The notes under the pieces are model-generated. The model was not told where the DNA came from. It ran no database searches and was given only the letters and a program-made list of their open reading frames with translations. DNA of 64,000 bases, taken from contig CBDCTL010000023.1 in NCBI GenBank assembly GCA_965222015.1, positions 682,001 through 746,000 on the forward strand. Direction: 5' to 3'. Position 1 is the first letter of the stretch. Each line of letters begins with the position of its first letter. Below are positions 1 through 6,933 of this stretch, piece after piece. A program made the position numbers and the translations under genes. Source of the stretch: JANQPX01 sp965222015. GTDB taxonomy: Bacteria; Pseudomonadota; Alphaproteobacteria; Geminicoccales; Geminicoccaceae.

Positions 1-282
1 CTCGACCTCGCCGCCGGTGAGTTCGATCAGTCTGGAGATGCAGCGCAGCAAGGTGGATTTGCCGGAGCCTGAGAGCCCCATCACGACGAGCATTTCGCCG
101 CTGCCTATGTCCAGCGAGACGTCGCGCACCGCGGCGATGTAGCCGGCGTCCCGGATCGTCTCGAAAGGCGCGTCGTCCCCGAGCGAGGCCAGATAGCCCT
201 TCGGGTCGTCGCCATAGAGCTTCCAGATCCTGCGGCAGGAAATGACTTGACCGCTGGACGTGACCGGGCCGTTCGCGCTCAT
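1..282 (-). CDS. Glycine betaine/proline-type ABC transporter ATPase (partial, C-terminus off window)
   Basis: This is the N-terminal 94 residues of an ABC ATPase; the rest lies beyond the left edge. The ATG is at 282. The Walker A motif GLSGSGKST lies near residue 70 and is followed by LLRCISRLIELTGGEV, which matches ProV/OpuAA-type ATPases of quaternary-amine transporters. There is a long N-terminal stretch (about 50 residues, including YGDDPKGYLA) before the core, as is usual in ProV. The gene lies 55 bp downstream of a betaine-type binding protein on the same strand, so the two probably form an operon for compatible-solute uptake. The permease is not in the window and may lie further left. 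Substrate is inferred from family and neighbour only. Confidence 0.85.
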   Translation of the reverse strand, partial: MSANGPVTSSGQVISCRRIWKLYGDDPKGYLASLGDDAPFETIRDAGYIAAVRDVSLDIGSGEMLVVMGLSGSGKSTLLRCISRLIELTGGEVE

Positions 283-337
283 CCTCCCTCCGCCAGACTT
301 GCCCGCCCCGGGCGAAGCCGGGACGGGCCGGGCCTGA

Positions 338-1282
338 TCAGCTTCCGATCCAGGGGCTCCAGATGTCCTCGTTCTCTTCCAGCCAGACGGCGGCGGCCTC
401 CTCGGGCTCCATCTCGTCAATATCGACCAGCTTGGCCATTTCGGCAATCTGGGCGTTGGTGAAGGAGATCTTGGTCAGGACGCCGTAGGCGCCCGGCCAT
501 TTCTCCTGCATGCCGTCCCAGGCGGCCTTCTTGAGATAGCCGTTGGCGGGGTTGCCGCAGTCATAGAGCGCGTCCGGGTTCGGACCGACCGCCGGATCCT
601 TGTCGCAGCCGTCGACCCATTCCGGGAATTCGACGAACTCGCCCGGCCAGACGGCTTCGGCGAAATTGGGCGTCCAGTTGAACACCACCACCGGCTTCTT
701 GTCGGCTTCGGCGGCACCGATCTCGGCCCAGAGGGCGGCGGCGGAACCGGCATTCACGACCACGAAGTCCATGCCGAGGGCGTCGACCTTCTCCTGGTCG
801 TGCTTCAGCCAGTCCACCGGACCGCCGAGAAAGCGTCCCTTGTCGCCGGTTTCGGGGGTCGCGAACACGTCGGCACAGGCGTTCAGCGCCTCCCAGTCGG
901 GCAGGCCAGGACAGGACTCCTTGGTCCATTCCGGATACCACCAGTCCTCGCGGGTGACGGCGTCGTGGTCGCCGGCATCGTGCAGCCCGCCCTTCTCGAG
1001 CGCTTCCCGGAACGAGGCGCCGAACGCGCCCTCCCAGACCTCGAGCTCCAGATGCACGTCGCCGAGGCGCACCGATTCGTAGACCGCCTGGCTGTCCGTG
1101 GTCACGAATTCGACGTTGTTGCCCATCTCTTCGAAGATCTGGCCGACCACATGGCTCATCACGATCTGGCTGGACCAGTTGTGGATCGGGATGATGATCG
1201 GATCTTCGGAATCGGCGGCCATGGCCGTCACCGGTGCGACCGTGAACGCAGCGCACAACACCATTCTCGTCAGTGATTTCAT
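338..1282 (-). CDS. Glycine betaine/proline-type ABC transporter substrate-binding protein
   Basis: A periplasmic binding protein of 314 residues. I place the start at the ATG at 1282 rather than an upstream in-frame ATG at 1324, because GGGAGAG sits just before 1282 and the protein then begins with a normal signal peptide (MKSLTRMVLCAAFTVAPVTA, cleavage after AMA-A). The mature start IIIPIHNWSSQIVMSHVVG and the later VFNWTPNF segment are typical of the OpuAC/ProX-like fold, in which aromatic residues hold a quaternary ammonium group. It is the first gene of a minus-strand unit with the ATPase downstream. Glycine betaine, choline or proline betaine are all possible ligands. Confidence 0.85.
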   Translation of the reverse strand: MKSLTRMVLCAAFTVAPVTAMAADSEDPIIIPIHNWSSQIVMSHVVGQIFEEMGNNVEFVTTDSQAVYESVRLGDVHLELEVWEGAFGASFREALEKGGLHDAGDHDAVTREDWWYPEWTKESCPGLPDWEALNACADVFATPETGDKGRFLGGPVDWLKHDQEKVDALGMDFVVVNAGSAAALWAEIGAAEADKKPVVVFNWTPNFAEAVWPGEFVEFPEWVDGCDKDPAVGPNPDALYDCGNPANGYLKKAAWDGMQEKWPGAYGVLTKISFTNAQIAEMAKLVDIDEMEPEEAAAVWLEENEDIWSPWIGS

Positions 1283-1902
1283 CGAGCTCTCCCTTCTCGC
1301 TTGGCCGGCGTCGCCGGCGGACATCGGAATCGGCCGCAGGCGACCTTTGCGCCGACGGTCTTTTCGGACGCACGGCGCGGAGCAGCCGAAACGTCATCAA
1401 CGTTCTCTGGAAGAAAATTATCGGGAACGCCCGGACGCCGTTCCCCATGACCCGTCGCGGGCCCGCGCCAGGTCATACCTGCTTTCGGACACGCGCAAAG
1501 AAAAGACCGGCCGGTGATCGGGTAGTCCAGATGTGAAGGAACCGCCATCACCACCTCCCCGTCGCGACACCGTTCGACGTCGCTCGTCGTTTTTGTTGCC
1601 AAAAATCATGCGCTACCCGACAAGCGAAATCAATCTTTTCCAGACCAAAAAAGAATCAATCCCATGATTTTGGCATGAATTGGTATGACATTGGCTCAGC
1701 AAGATTCAGCATGCCGATCGTGCGGCAGGAACGAAGCCGCATCGGCAAGGCTGTATCGAGACCCGCGATCATCCGACAGCCGCCGGCATCCGCCGAAGGT
1801 ATTTCCGGGAAGGGATCGATGCTAATCTTCCCTGCGCTGCATGCGTGAATGCAACAGGTCGCGGGTGATTCGATAAGAAACGCTCAGGGGGCGGGCCGCC
1901 AA
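1283..1902. other. Intergenic region with a spaced inverted repeat
   Basis: About 620 bases lie between two divergent units and no convincing gene is visible. The part around 1590-1720 is noticeably more AT-rich than its surroundings. It holds a spaced inverted repeat, CCAAAAATCATG at 1599-1610 and CATGATTTTGG at 1663-1673 (one T shorter). This could be a regulatory site or looped operator for the binding-protein operon, whose start is at 1282. The promoter itself could not be placed with confidence. Confidence 0.4.
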
Positions 1903-2920
1903 ATGGCCGATCACGGACCGACACGCAAGCTCGCGGCCATTCTTCATGCCGATGTGGTCGGCTACAGCCGCATGATGGGCGAAGACGAAATCGCCACACA
2001 CCGCATCGTCCGCTATCACTGCGACAGGATCGGCGACAAGGTTCGGGCCTTCCGCGGACAGGTCGTCCATTGCGTCGGTGATTCGGTCCTCGCCGATTTC
2101 GCGACCGTGACCGACGCCCTGGCCATTCGGGACGGTACCGATAGCGCCGAAGGATCCTGTCCTGCAACGGCACTCAAGGTCCTCGCCGCGCGCGTGGGTT
2201 TCGAAACGCTTCTCCGGCCGGAGATGGTCGACGTTCCCGCCGGCAGCTTCATGATGGGGGCCGATCCGGGATAGCGAGGCGCCCAGCCTTCGGAATTCCC
2301 CCGGCACGCCGTGACCGTCCCCGCCTTCGCGATCGGCAGATATGAGGTCACCTTCGCCGAGTGGGACGACTGCTTCGCCGCCGGCGGCTGTTCTCACCGG
2401 CCGGACGATCAGGGGTGGGGTCGGGGCCGGCGCCCTGTGATCCCGGCGCCCTGTGATCAATGTCAGCTGGGAAGATGCCCGGGACTATGTCTCGTGGCTG
2501 GCCGGTCTCACCGGCGAGGCCTATCGTCTGCCCAGCGAAGCGGAGTGGGAATATGCGTTGCGGGCGGGCAGGACGACGCGCTACGCGACCGGTGACACCC
2601 CGACCGCGAAAAACGCCAATTTCGGCATCAAGGACGGGCGCACCGTCGAGGTCGGCAGTTTCCCGCCCAATGGCTTCGGTCTCCACGACATGCATGGCAA
2701 CGCCATGGAATGGGTGGCGGATCGCTACAGCGGGACCCATGACGGCGCCCCCGCCGACGGCAGCGCCTGGGAAGAGGGTCTGGACACGCTGCAGCGCGTT
2801 CTCCGCGGCGGTTCCTGGGGCGCTCTGGTGGAGGATCCGAGAGCGGCGTGGCGCATGGGACGGGCGGCGGACAGCCGCAATGACGATTTCGGATTTCGGG
2901 TCGCGAAATCGCTCCGCTAG
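1903..2920 (+). pseudogene. Class III adenylate cyclase-like fragment fused to FGE/sulfatase-modifying domain, disrupted
   Basis: Start ATG 1903 (an in-frame ATG also exists at 1849). The first 65 or so codons match the N-terminus of class III cyclases (RKLAAILHADVVGYSRMMGEDE, then GDSVLADFATV), but the domain is cut short. It runs directly into a formylglycine-generating-enzyme-like domain (VDVPAGSFMMGAD, then AIGRYEVTFAEWD). Two lesions break it. A TAG at 2272-2274 lies in frame with codons on both sides. A perfect 16-bp tandem duplication at 2427-2458 shifts the frame; deleting one copy joins RGRRPVI to NVSWEDARDYVSWL, exactly the conserved FGE core. The last part (2453-2920) keeps LPSEAEWEYALRAG, GLHDMHGNAMEW and RVLRGGSW. 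It resembles the FGE half of the TIR protein at 17388. Confidence 0.85.
2427..2458. repeat. Perfect 16-bp tandem duplication causing a frameshift
   Basis: CCGGCGCCCTGTGATC occurs at 2427-2442 and again at 2443-2458. Sixteen bases is not a multiple of three, so the duplication moves the downstream FGE domain out of frame. Removing one copy restores the conserved family sequence. Confidence 0.95.
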
Positions 2921-3131
2921 CTGCGGGTGCCCGCGACCTTCGAGGCCGACAGCCGTCCTCCCCGGTCGGCTGTGTGACACCCCCGGGAGCGGTGGATGCA
3001 CGCCTCCCTTCGAGGCCCGCTGTCAGGTCCGCAGCAGCGCCGCGAACGGTACGATCGGCGACGCAGGCCGCCGAATTCGCCCATCGGGGCCGCAGCGAGG
3101 AAGGCGCCGGCCACCTTCACCCCCCCCCCCC

Positions 3132-3163
3132 AAAAAAAAACGCCCCGGTCGATGACCGGGGCG
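3132..3163 (-). terminator. Rho-independent terminator of secreted-protein gene copy 1
   Basis: On the minus strand a 10-bp GC stem (CGCCCCGGTC / GACCGGGGCG, short loop) is followed by nine T. It lies about 40 bases after the stop of the 3202-3522 gene. The T run is followed by twelve G on the same strand (3120-3131), an unusual homopolymer junction. Confidence 0.85.
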
Positions 3164-3201
3164 TGGGAGGCGAGGGAGAACAGTTGGCAGCTTGCCGGAA
3201 A

Positions 3202-3522
3202 CTACTCCTGGCAGGGCTCGAACTCGCCGATCGAACCGATCGACTGGCAGGCGACCGCGTTGTTGCCCTTGGCCAGGTTGTCGTTGTCGTGGGCGTAGAC
3301 GTCGTTGTACAGCTCGCCGGAAACCTCGGTCCCGCTGTGCACCGTGCCGATGCTCTGATAGGCACGGGCGTTCGCACCGTCGGCGGTGTTGGTGTTGCGG
3401 CCGGCATGCACGTCGTTCTCGACGTGACCGGTGATCTTGACGCCGCCCGTGTCGGCCGCGAAGGCGCCGCCGGCGGTGGTCAGAAGAAGGGCCGAGGCGA
3501 GAACCAGGGAAATGCGCTTCAT
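3202..3522 (-). CDS. Small secreted protein with two 37-residue repeats, copy 1
   Basis: 106 residues, ATG at 3522 with GGAG eight bases upstream. A clear Sec signal peptide (MKRISLVLASALLLTTAGGAFA) leaves a mature protein of about 84 residues. The mature part consists of two diverged copies of a 37-residue repeat (about 30-66 and 67-103) sharing NDV[HY]A, a [RD]N-x-N-x-A-x-G-x-NA core and QSIG. Cys92 and Cys104 near the C-terminus could form a disulfide. The sequence is polar, Asn/Asp/Gly-rich and acidic, suggesting an extracellular or surface protein. I do not recognise the family. It has its own leader and terminator and is the last of three tandem copies in the direction of transcription. 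Confidence 0.8.
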   Translation of the reverse strand: MKRISLVLASALLLTTAGGAFAADTGGVKITGHVENDVHAGRNTNTADGANARAYQSIGTVHSGTEVSGELYNDVYAHDNDNLAKGNNAVACQSIGSIGEFEPCQE

Positions 3523-3683
3523 AAGTCGTCTCCGTTCGATCCGGGGGGACGCTCACCAGCGGCGTCCCTCATGCTGATTGGGTTCGGGATAGAATTCGCG
3601 ACGTCGGATTCTTTTTTTCACATTTTTCAGGACGAGACGTTTCGGGGTCGCCGAACCGGGGTTGCCACTGGCCCCAAGAACGG

Positions 3684-3714
3684 AAAACGCCCCGGCCGTC
3701 GGCCGGGGCGTTTT
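3684..3714 (-). terminator. Terminator of secreted-protein gene copy 2
   Basis: A symmetric hairpin of AAAACGCCCCGGCC and GGCCGGGGCGTTTT with a GTC loop. On the minus strand it ends in a T run and lies 34 bases after the stop of copy 2. The A/T flanks mean it could work in both directions. Confidence 0.85.
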
Positions 3715-3747
3715 CGCGAGGGAGAACAGTTGGCGGCTTGCCGGAAA

Positions 3748-4068
3748 CTACTCCTGGCAGGGCTCGAACTCGCCGATCGAACCGATCGACTGGCAGGCGA
3801 CCGCGTTGTTGCCCTTGGCCAGGTTGTCGTTGTCGTGGGCGTAGACGTCGTTGTACAGCTTGCCGGAGACCTCGGTCCCGCTGTGCACCGTGCCGATGCT
3901 CTGATAGGCGCGGGCGTTCGCACCGTCGGCGGTGTTGGTGTTGCCATCGGCATAGACGTCGTTCTTGACATAGCCGGTGATCTTGACGCCGCCCGTGTCG
4001 GTCGCGAAGGCGCCGCCGGCGGTGGTCAGAAGAAGGGCCGAGGCGAGAACCAGGGAAATGCGCTTCAT
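3748..4068 (-). CDS. Small secreted protein with two 37-residue repeats, copy 2
   Basis: 106 residues, ATG at 4068, same GGAG-containing leader as the other copies. The signal peptide is identical to copy 1. Relative to copy 1 the mature protein differs at seven sites (A23T, H33Y, E35K, H39Y, G41D, R42G, E70K). Six of these lie at mature surface-type positions and several change charge, while the QSIG and NDV repeat cores and both cysteines are kept. Concentrated amino-acid change within otherwise near-identical 546-bp units suggests the copies are diversifying as proteins. Function unknown. Confidence 0.8.
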   Translation of the reverse strand: MKRISLVLASALLLTTAGGAFATDTGGVKITGYVKNDVYADGNTNTADGANARAYQSIGTVHSGTEVSGKLYNDVYAHDNDNLAKGNNAVACQSIGSIGEFEPCQE

Positions 4069-4229
4069 AAGTCGTCTCCGTTCGATCCGGGGGGACGCTC
4101 ACCAGCGGCGTCCCTCATGCTGAATGGGTTCGGGATAGAATTCGCGACGTCGGATTCTTTTTTTCACATTTTTCAGGACGAGCCGTTTCGGGGTCGCCGA
4201 ACCGGGGTTGCAGCCGGCCCTGAAAACGG

Positions 4230-4260
4230 AAAACGCCCCGGCCGTCGGCCGGGGCGTTTT
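4230..4260 (-). terminator. Terminator of secreted-protein gene copy 3
   Basis: This is the same hairpin as at 3684-3714, with AAAACGCCCCGGCC and GGCCGGGGCGTTTT around a GTC loop. It lies between the stop of copy 3 and the leader of copy 2 on the minus strand, so each copy is set up as its own transcription unit. Confidence 0.85.
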
Positions 4261-4293
4261 CGCGAGGGAGAACAGTTGGCGGCTTGCCGGAAA

Positions 4294-4614
4294 CTACTCC
4301 TGGCAGGGCTCGAACTCGCCGATCGAACCGATCGCCTGGCAGGCGACCGCCTTGTTGCCGTCGGCCAGGTTGTCGTTGTCGTGGGCGTAGACGTCGTTGT
4401 ACAGCTCGCCGGAAACCTTGGTCCCGCTGTGCACCGTGCCGATGCTCTGATAGGCACGGGCGTTCGCACCGTCGGCGGTGTTGGTGTTGCGGCCGGCATG
4501 CACGTCGTTCTCGACGTGACCGGTGATCTTGACGCCGCCCGTGTCGGTCGCGAAGGCGCCGCCGGCGGTGGTCAGAAGAAGGGCCGAGGCGAGAACCAGG
4601 GAAATGCGCTTCAT
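4294..4614 (-). CDS. Small secreted protein with two 37-residue repeats, copy 3
   Basis: 106 residues from the ATG at 4614. An in-frame ATG at 4644 would add ten charged residues ahead of the signal peptide and is unlikely, since the GGAG leader is spaced for 4614. It differs from copy 1 at A23T, E66K, K85D, N88K and S94A, so its changes fall mostly in the second 37-residue repeat, whereas those of copy 2 fall mostly in the first. The upstream DNA beyond about 4685 is unique, so copy 3 may keep the ancestral promoter. Function unknown. Confidence 0.8.
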   Translation of the reverse strand: MKRISLVLASALLLTTAGGAFATDTGGVKITGHVENDVHAGRNTNTADGANARAYQSIGTVHSGTKVSGELYNDVYAHDNDNLADGNKAVACQAIGSIGEFEPCQE

Positions 4615-4796
4615 AAGTCGTCTCCGTTCGATCCGGGGGGACACTCACCAGCGGCGTCCCTCATGGTCGATCGGTTCGGGATAGGGATCGCCGATCGTTT
4701 CAAAAATTTTCTGAACGCCTTTTTTTCACTGCCCGGCGCGCCGCTGTCGCCGCGCGATCTTCGCGCTATACTCACGCCCTCCCGCCGGAGACATGC

Positions 4797-5690
4797 GTGA
4801 TCGACATGCCCGCCCTTCATGACCGGCCGACCGAGGCGATCCTCTCGATCCAGTCCGAGGTCGCCTATGGCCATGTCGGCAACGCCGCCGCCGTCTTTCC
4901 CCTGCAGCGGCTGGGCTTCGAGGTCTGGCCGGTCAACACCGTGCAGCTCGGCCACCATCCCGGCTATGGCCGCTTTCGCGGACATCGGGTCGAGCCGGCG
5001 CGCGTCTCGGCCATTCTGGACGCGGTTCTCGACCAGGCGCCGCTCGATGGCTGCGTCGGGATGATCGTCGGCTATCTCGGCGATGGCGGCGTAGGCGATC
5101 TGGCGCTCGGCGCTCTGGACCGACTGCGCGCCGCTTCCCCCGGGCTCATCTTCCTCCTGGACCCGGTGATCGGGGACGATGGTGCAGGCGTGTTCGTCCG
5201 GCCGGACGTGCCTTCGATGATCGAGGAACGACTGCTGCCGCGCGCCGACATCGTCACCCCGAACCGCTTCGAGCTCGCGCGCCTGAGCGGCCTCGAGGTC
5301 GGAAATGTCGATCAGGCCTGCCGCGCGGCCGAGCGGCTGCTCGCCGCCGGTCCCCGGCTGGTGGTGGCGACCGGCCTGCCCTGTCCGGACGACCCGAACG
5401 CCATTGCCATGCTCGCGCTGTCGAAGGAGCAGCGCCTTCTCATTCGAACACCGAGACTGGCCCGTGCCTTCAATGGCACCGGCGACGCCTTCGCCGCGCT
5501 GATGCTCGGACACCATCGGCTGGCGCCGGATCTCAAGACCGGCTTCGAACGCGCCGCCGCCGCGATCTTTTCACTGGTCGAGCTCACCGAGCGGCGGGGC
5601 GAGGACGAGCTCTGCCTGATCGCCGCCCAGGATTTTTTTTCGCCCTCGGAGATCCGCTTCCCCGCCGTCGAGCTCCCACCACTCACCTGA
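4797..5690 (+). CDS. pdxY: Pyridoxal kinase
   Basis: 297 residues. GTG at 4797 is chosen over ATG 4806 because GGAG at 4787-4790 is spaced correctly for it. The protein is a ribokinase-fold PdxY: the N-terminal SIQSEVAYGHVGNAAA and the VNTVQLGHHPGYG segment bind pyridoxal, LDPVIGDDG lies mid-protein, and NGTGDAFAALMLG near residue 225 holds the anion hole and catalytic Asp. It phosphorylates pyridoxal to pyridoxal 5'-phosphate in the salvage pathway. The length is close to the usual 285-290 residues. It stands alone, divergent from the secreted-protein array, and converges with the permease operon on its right. Confidence 0.93.
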   Translation: MIDMPALHDRPTEAILSIQSEVAYGHVGNAAAVFPLQRLGFEVWPVNTVQLGHHPGYGRFRGHRVEPARVSAILDAVLDQAPLDGCVGMIVGYLGDGGVGDLALGALDRLRAASPGLIFLLDPVIGDDGAGVFVRPDVPSMIEERLLPRADIVTPNRFELARLSGLEVGNVDQACRAAERLLAAGPRLVVATGLPCPDDPNAIAMLALSKEQRLLIRTPRLARAFNGTGDAFAALMLGHHRLAPDLKTGFERAAAAIFSLVELTERRGEDELCLIAAQDFFSPSEIRFPAVELPPLT

Positions 5691-5699
5691 TCCAACAAC

Positions 5700-5769
5700 G
5701 CCCCCGAAACCTGGCCGCATACCGTCGGCCTTGGCAAGGGAGGTCCAAGTCGACGAGGTGGCCGCGCCA
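5700..5769 (-). repeat. Dispersed post-stop element, copy A
   Basis: Directly after the TAG of the permease gene the minus strand reads TGGCGCGGCCACCTCGTCGA then CTTGG, 20 variable bases, and CGGTATGCGGCCAGGTTT followed by a G run. The same layout with the same 20-base spacer length recurs at 45392-45460. Confidence 0.8.
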
Positions 5770-6933
5770 CTAGGCGTAGGGGTCGGCAGCGTCGCGAAGG
5801 CCGTCGCCGAGGAAATTGAACGCCAGCACCACCAGGATCACCGGCACCACCGGCAGCATCAGCCAGGGATAGAGGGCGACGACGTTGATGTTCTGGGCTT
5901 CCGCCAGGAGCACGCCCCAGGACGTGATCGGCGGGCGCAGGCCTAGGCCGAGGAAGGAGAGCGCGGTTTCGCCGAGGATCATCGCCGGGATCGAAAGCGT
6001 GGCCGAGGCGATCAGATGGCTCATGAAGGACGGCACCAGATGGCGAAAGACGATTCTTCGCGGTTTCGCACCCATGAGCATGGCGGCCGTGGCGAAATCC
6101 TCTTCGCGCAGGGCGAGCACCTTCGATCGCACGGCACGGGCGAGGCCGGTCCAGTCGAAGAGGGCGAGGATCAGGGTGATGCCGAAATAGATCCAGATCG
6201 GGCTCCAGGTGACCGGAAGCGCCGCCGACAGGCCCATCCAGAGCGGCAGCTCCGGGAAGGAGCGGATCATCTCGATCATGCGCTGGATGAAGCTGTCGAC
6301 CCAGCCGCCGTAATAGCCGGAAATGCCGCCGAGGATGATGCCGAGCACGAAGCTGAGCGTGATGCCGACCAGGCCGACCGTGAGCGAGATGCGGGTGCCG
6401 TAGACGATGCGCGAAAACACGTCGCGGCCGAGGCGGTCGGTGCCGAACAGAAAGAAGGTGCCGCCGTCCGCCGGGCAGACGAAGTGAAAGTCGGCCGGGA
6501 TCATGCCCCAGAAACGGTAGTCGTCCCCCGAGCAGAAGAAGCGAAGCCGCTGGACCTTCGCGGGATCGGAGACGTATTCCCGCTTCAGGTTCTCCATATT
6601 GAGCTCGAAGCTCGTGCCGTAGACGAAAGGGCCGACGAAGGCGCCCTCGTGGAACAGATGAACGCCCTGCGGCGGGTGGTGGATGAACTCGGTGTTTCGG
6701 GTCTGGAGGTTGTAGGGCGCGATCCATTCGGAGACGAGCGTGGAGCCATAGAGCAGAAGCAGGAACAAACCGGCGGCGACGGCGAGCTTGTGGCGGCGGA
6801 ATTTCCACCACATGAGCTGCCACTGGGACGCGGTGTAGAAGCGCTCCTGTTCCGGCGTGAGACGCTCGTCGTCGGCGGCGGGATCGAAGGGCGCGGGATC
6901 GACGTAGCGTCCGGTCTCGGAAGGGGTGCTCAT
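5770..6933 (-). CDS. Peptide/nickel-type ABC transporter permease (DppC/OppC family)
   Basis: 387 residues from ATG 6933. Its start overlaps the stop of the upstream permease by ATGA, so the two are translationally coupled. A cytoplasmic N-terminus of about 55 residues is followed by the first membrane helix (LAVAAGLFLLLLYG). Next comes a large periplasmic insert of about 100 residues before FGTDRLGRDVFSRIVYGTRISL, the hallmark of OppC/DppC permeases. The EAA loop is seen in AAMLMGAKPRRIVFRHLVPS. The long insert is typical of the YejE-like or larger-substrate branch. No ATPase or binding protein lies nearby. Substrate unknown. Confidence 0.88.
   Translation of the reverse strand: MSTPSETGRYVDPAPFDPAADDERLTPEQERFYTASQWQLMWWKFRRHKLAVAAGLFLLLLYGSTLVSEWIAPYNLQTRNTEFIHHPPQGVHLFHEGAFVGPFVYGTSFELNMENLKREYVSDPAKVQRLRFFCSGDDYRFWGMIPADFHFVCPADGGTFFLFGTDRLGRDVFSRIVYGTRISLTVGLVGITLSFVLGIILGGISGYYGGWVDSFIQRMIEMIRSFPELPLWMGLSAALPVTWSPIWIYFGITLILALFDWTGLARAVRSKVLALREEDFATAAMLMGAKPRRIVFRHLVPSFMSHLIASATLSIPAMILGETALSFLGLGLRPPITSWGVLLAEAQNINVVALYPWLMLPVVPVILVVLAFNFLGDGLRDAADPYA

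Larger units (their letters stand above)
3172..4685. repeat. Tandem array, 546-bp unit, about 2.8 copies, each with a secreted-protein gene
   Basis: The same gene, leader and terminator block recurs with an exact 546-bp step: stop codons at 3202, 3748 and 4294, start codons at 3522, 4068 and 4614. The upstream segment starting GGTTCGGGATA is shared by copies 1 and 2 and diverges upstream of copy 3 at about 4685. Copies 2 and 3 share one terminator version, while copy 1 has another. Near identity outside the genes shows recent duplication. Confidence 0.95.

Noticed and set aside
3172..4685. CRISPR-like or integron-like array
   Set aside because: The 546-bp repeats are whole genes with leaders and terminators; there are no short repeats with unique spacers and no cas or integrase genes.
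2974..4800. A 608-codon plus-strand open frame with three internal repeats
   Set aside because: Its repeats are just the antisense of the three secreted-protein genes, which have signal peptides, ribosome sites and terminators.
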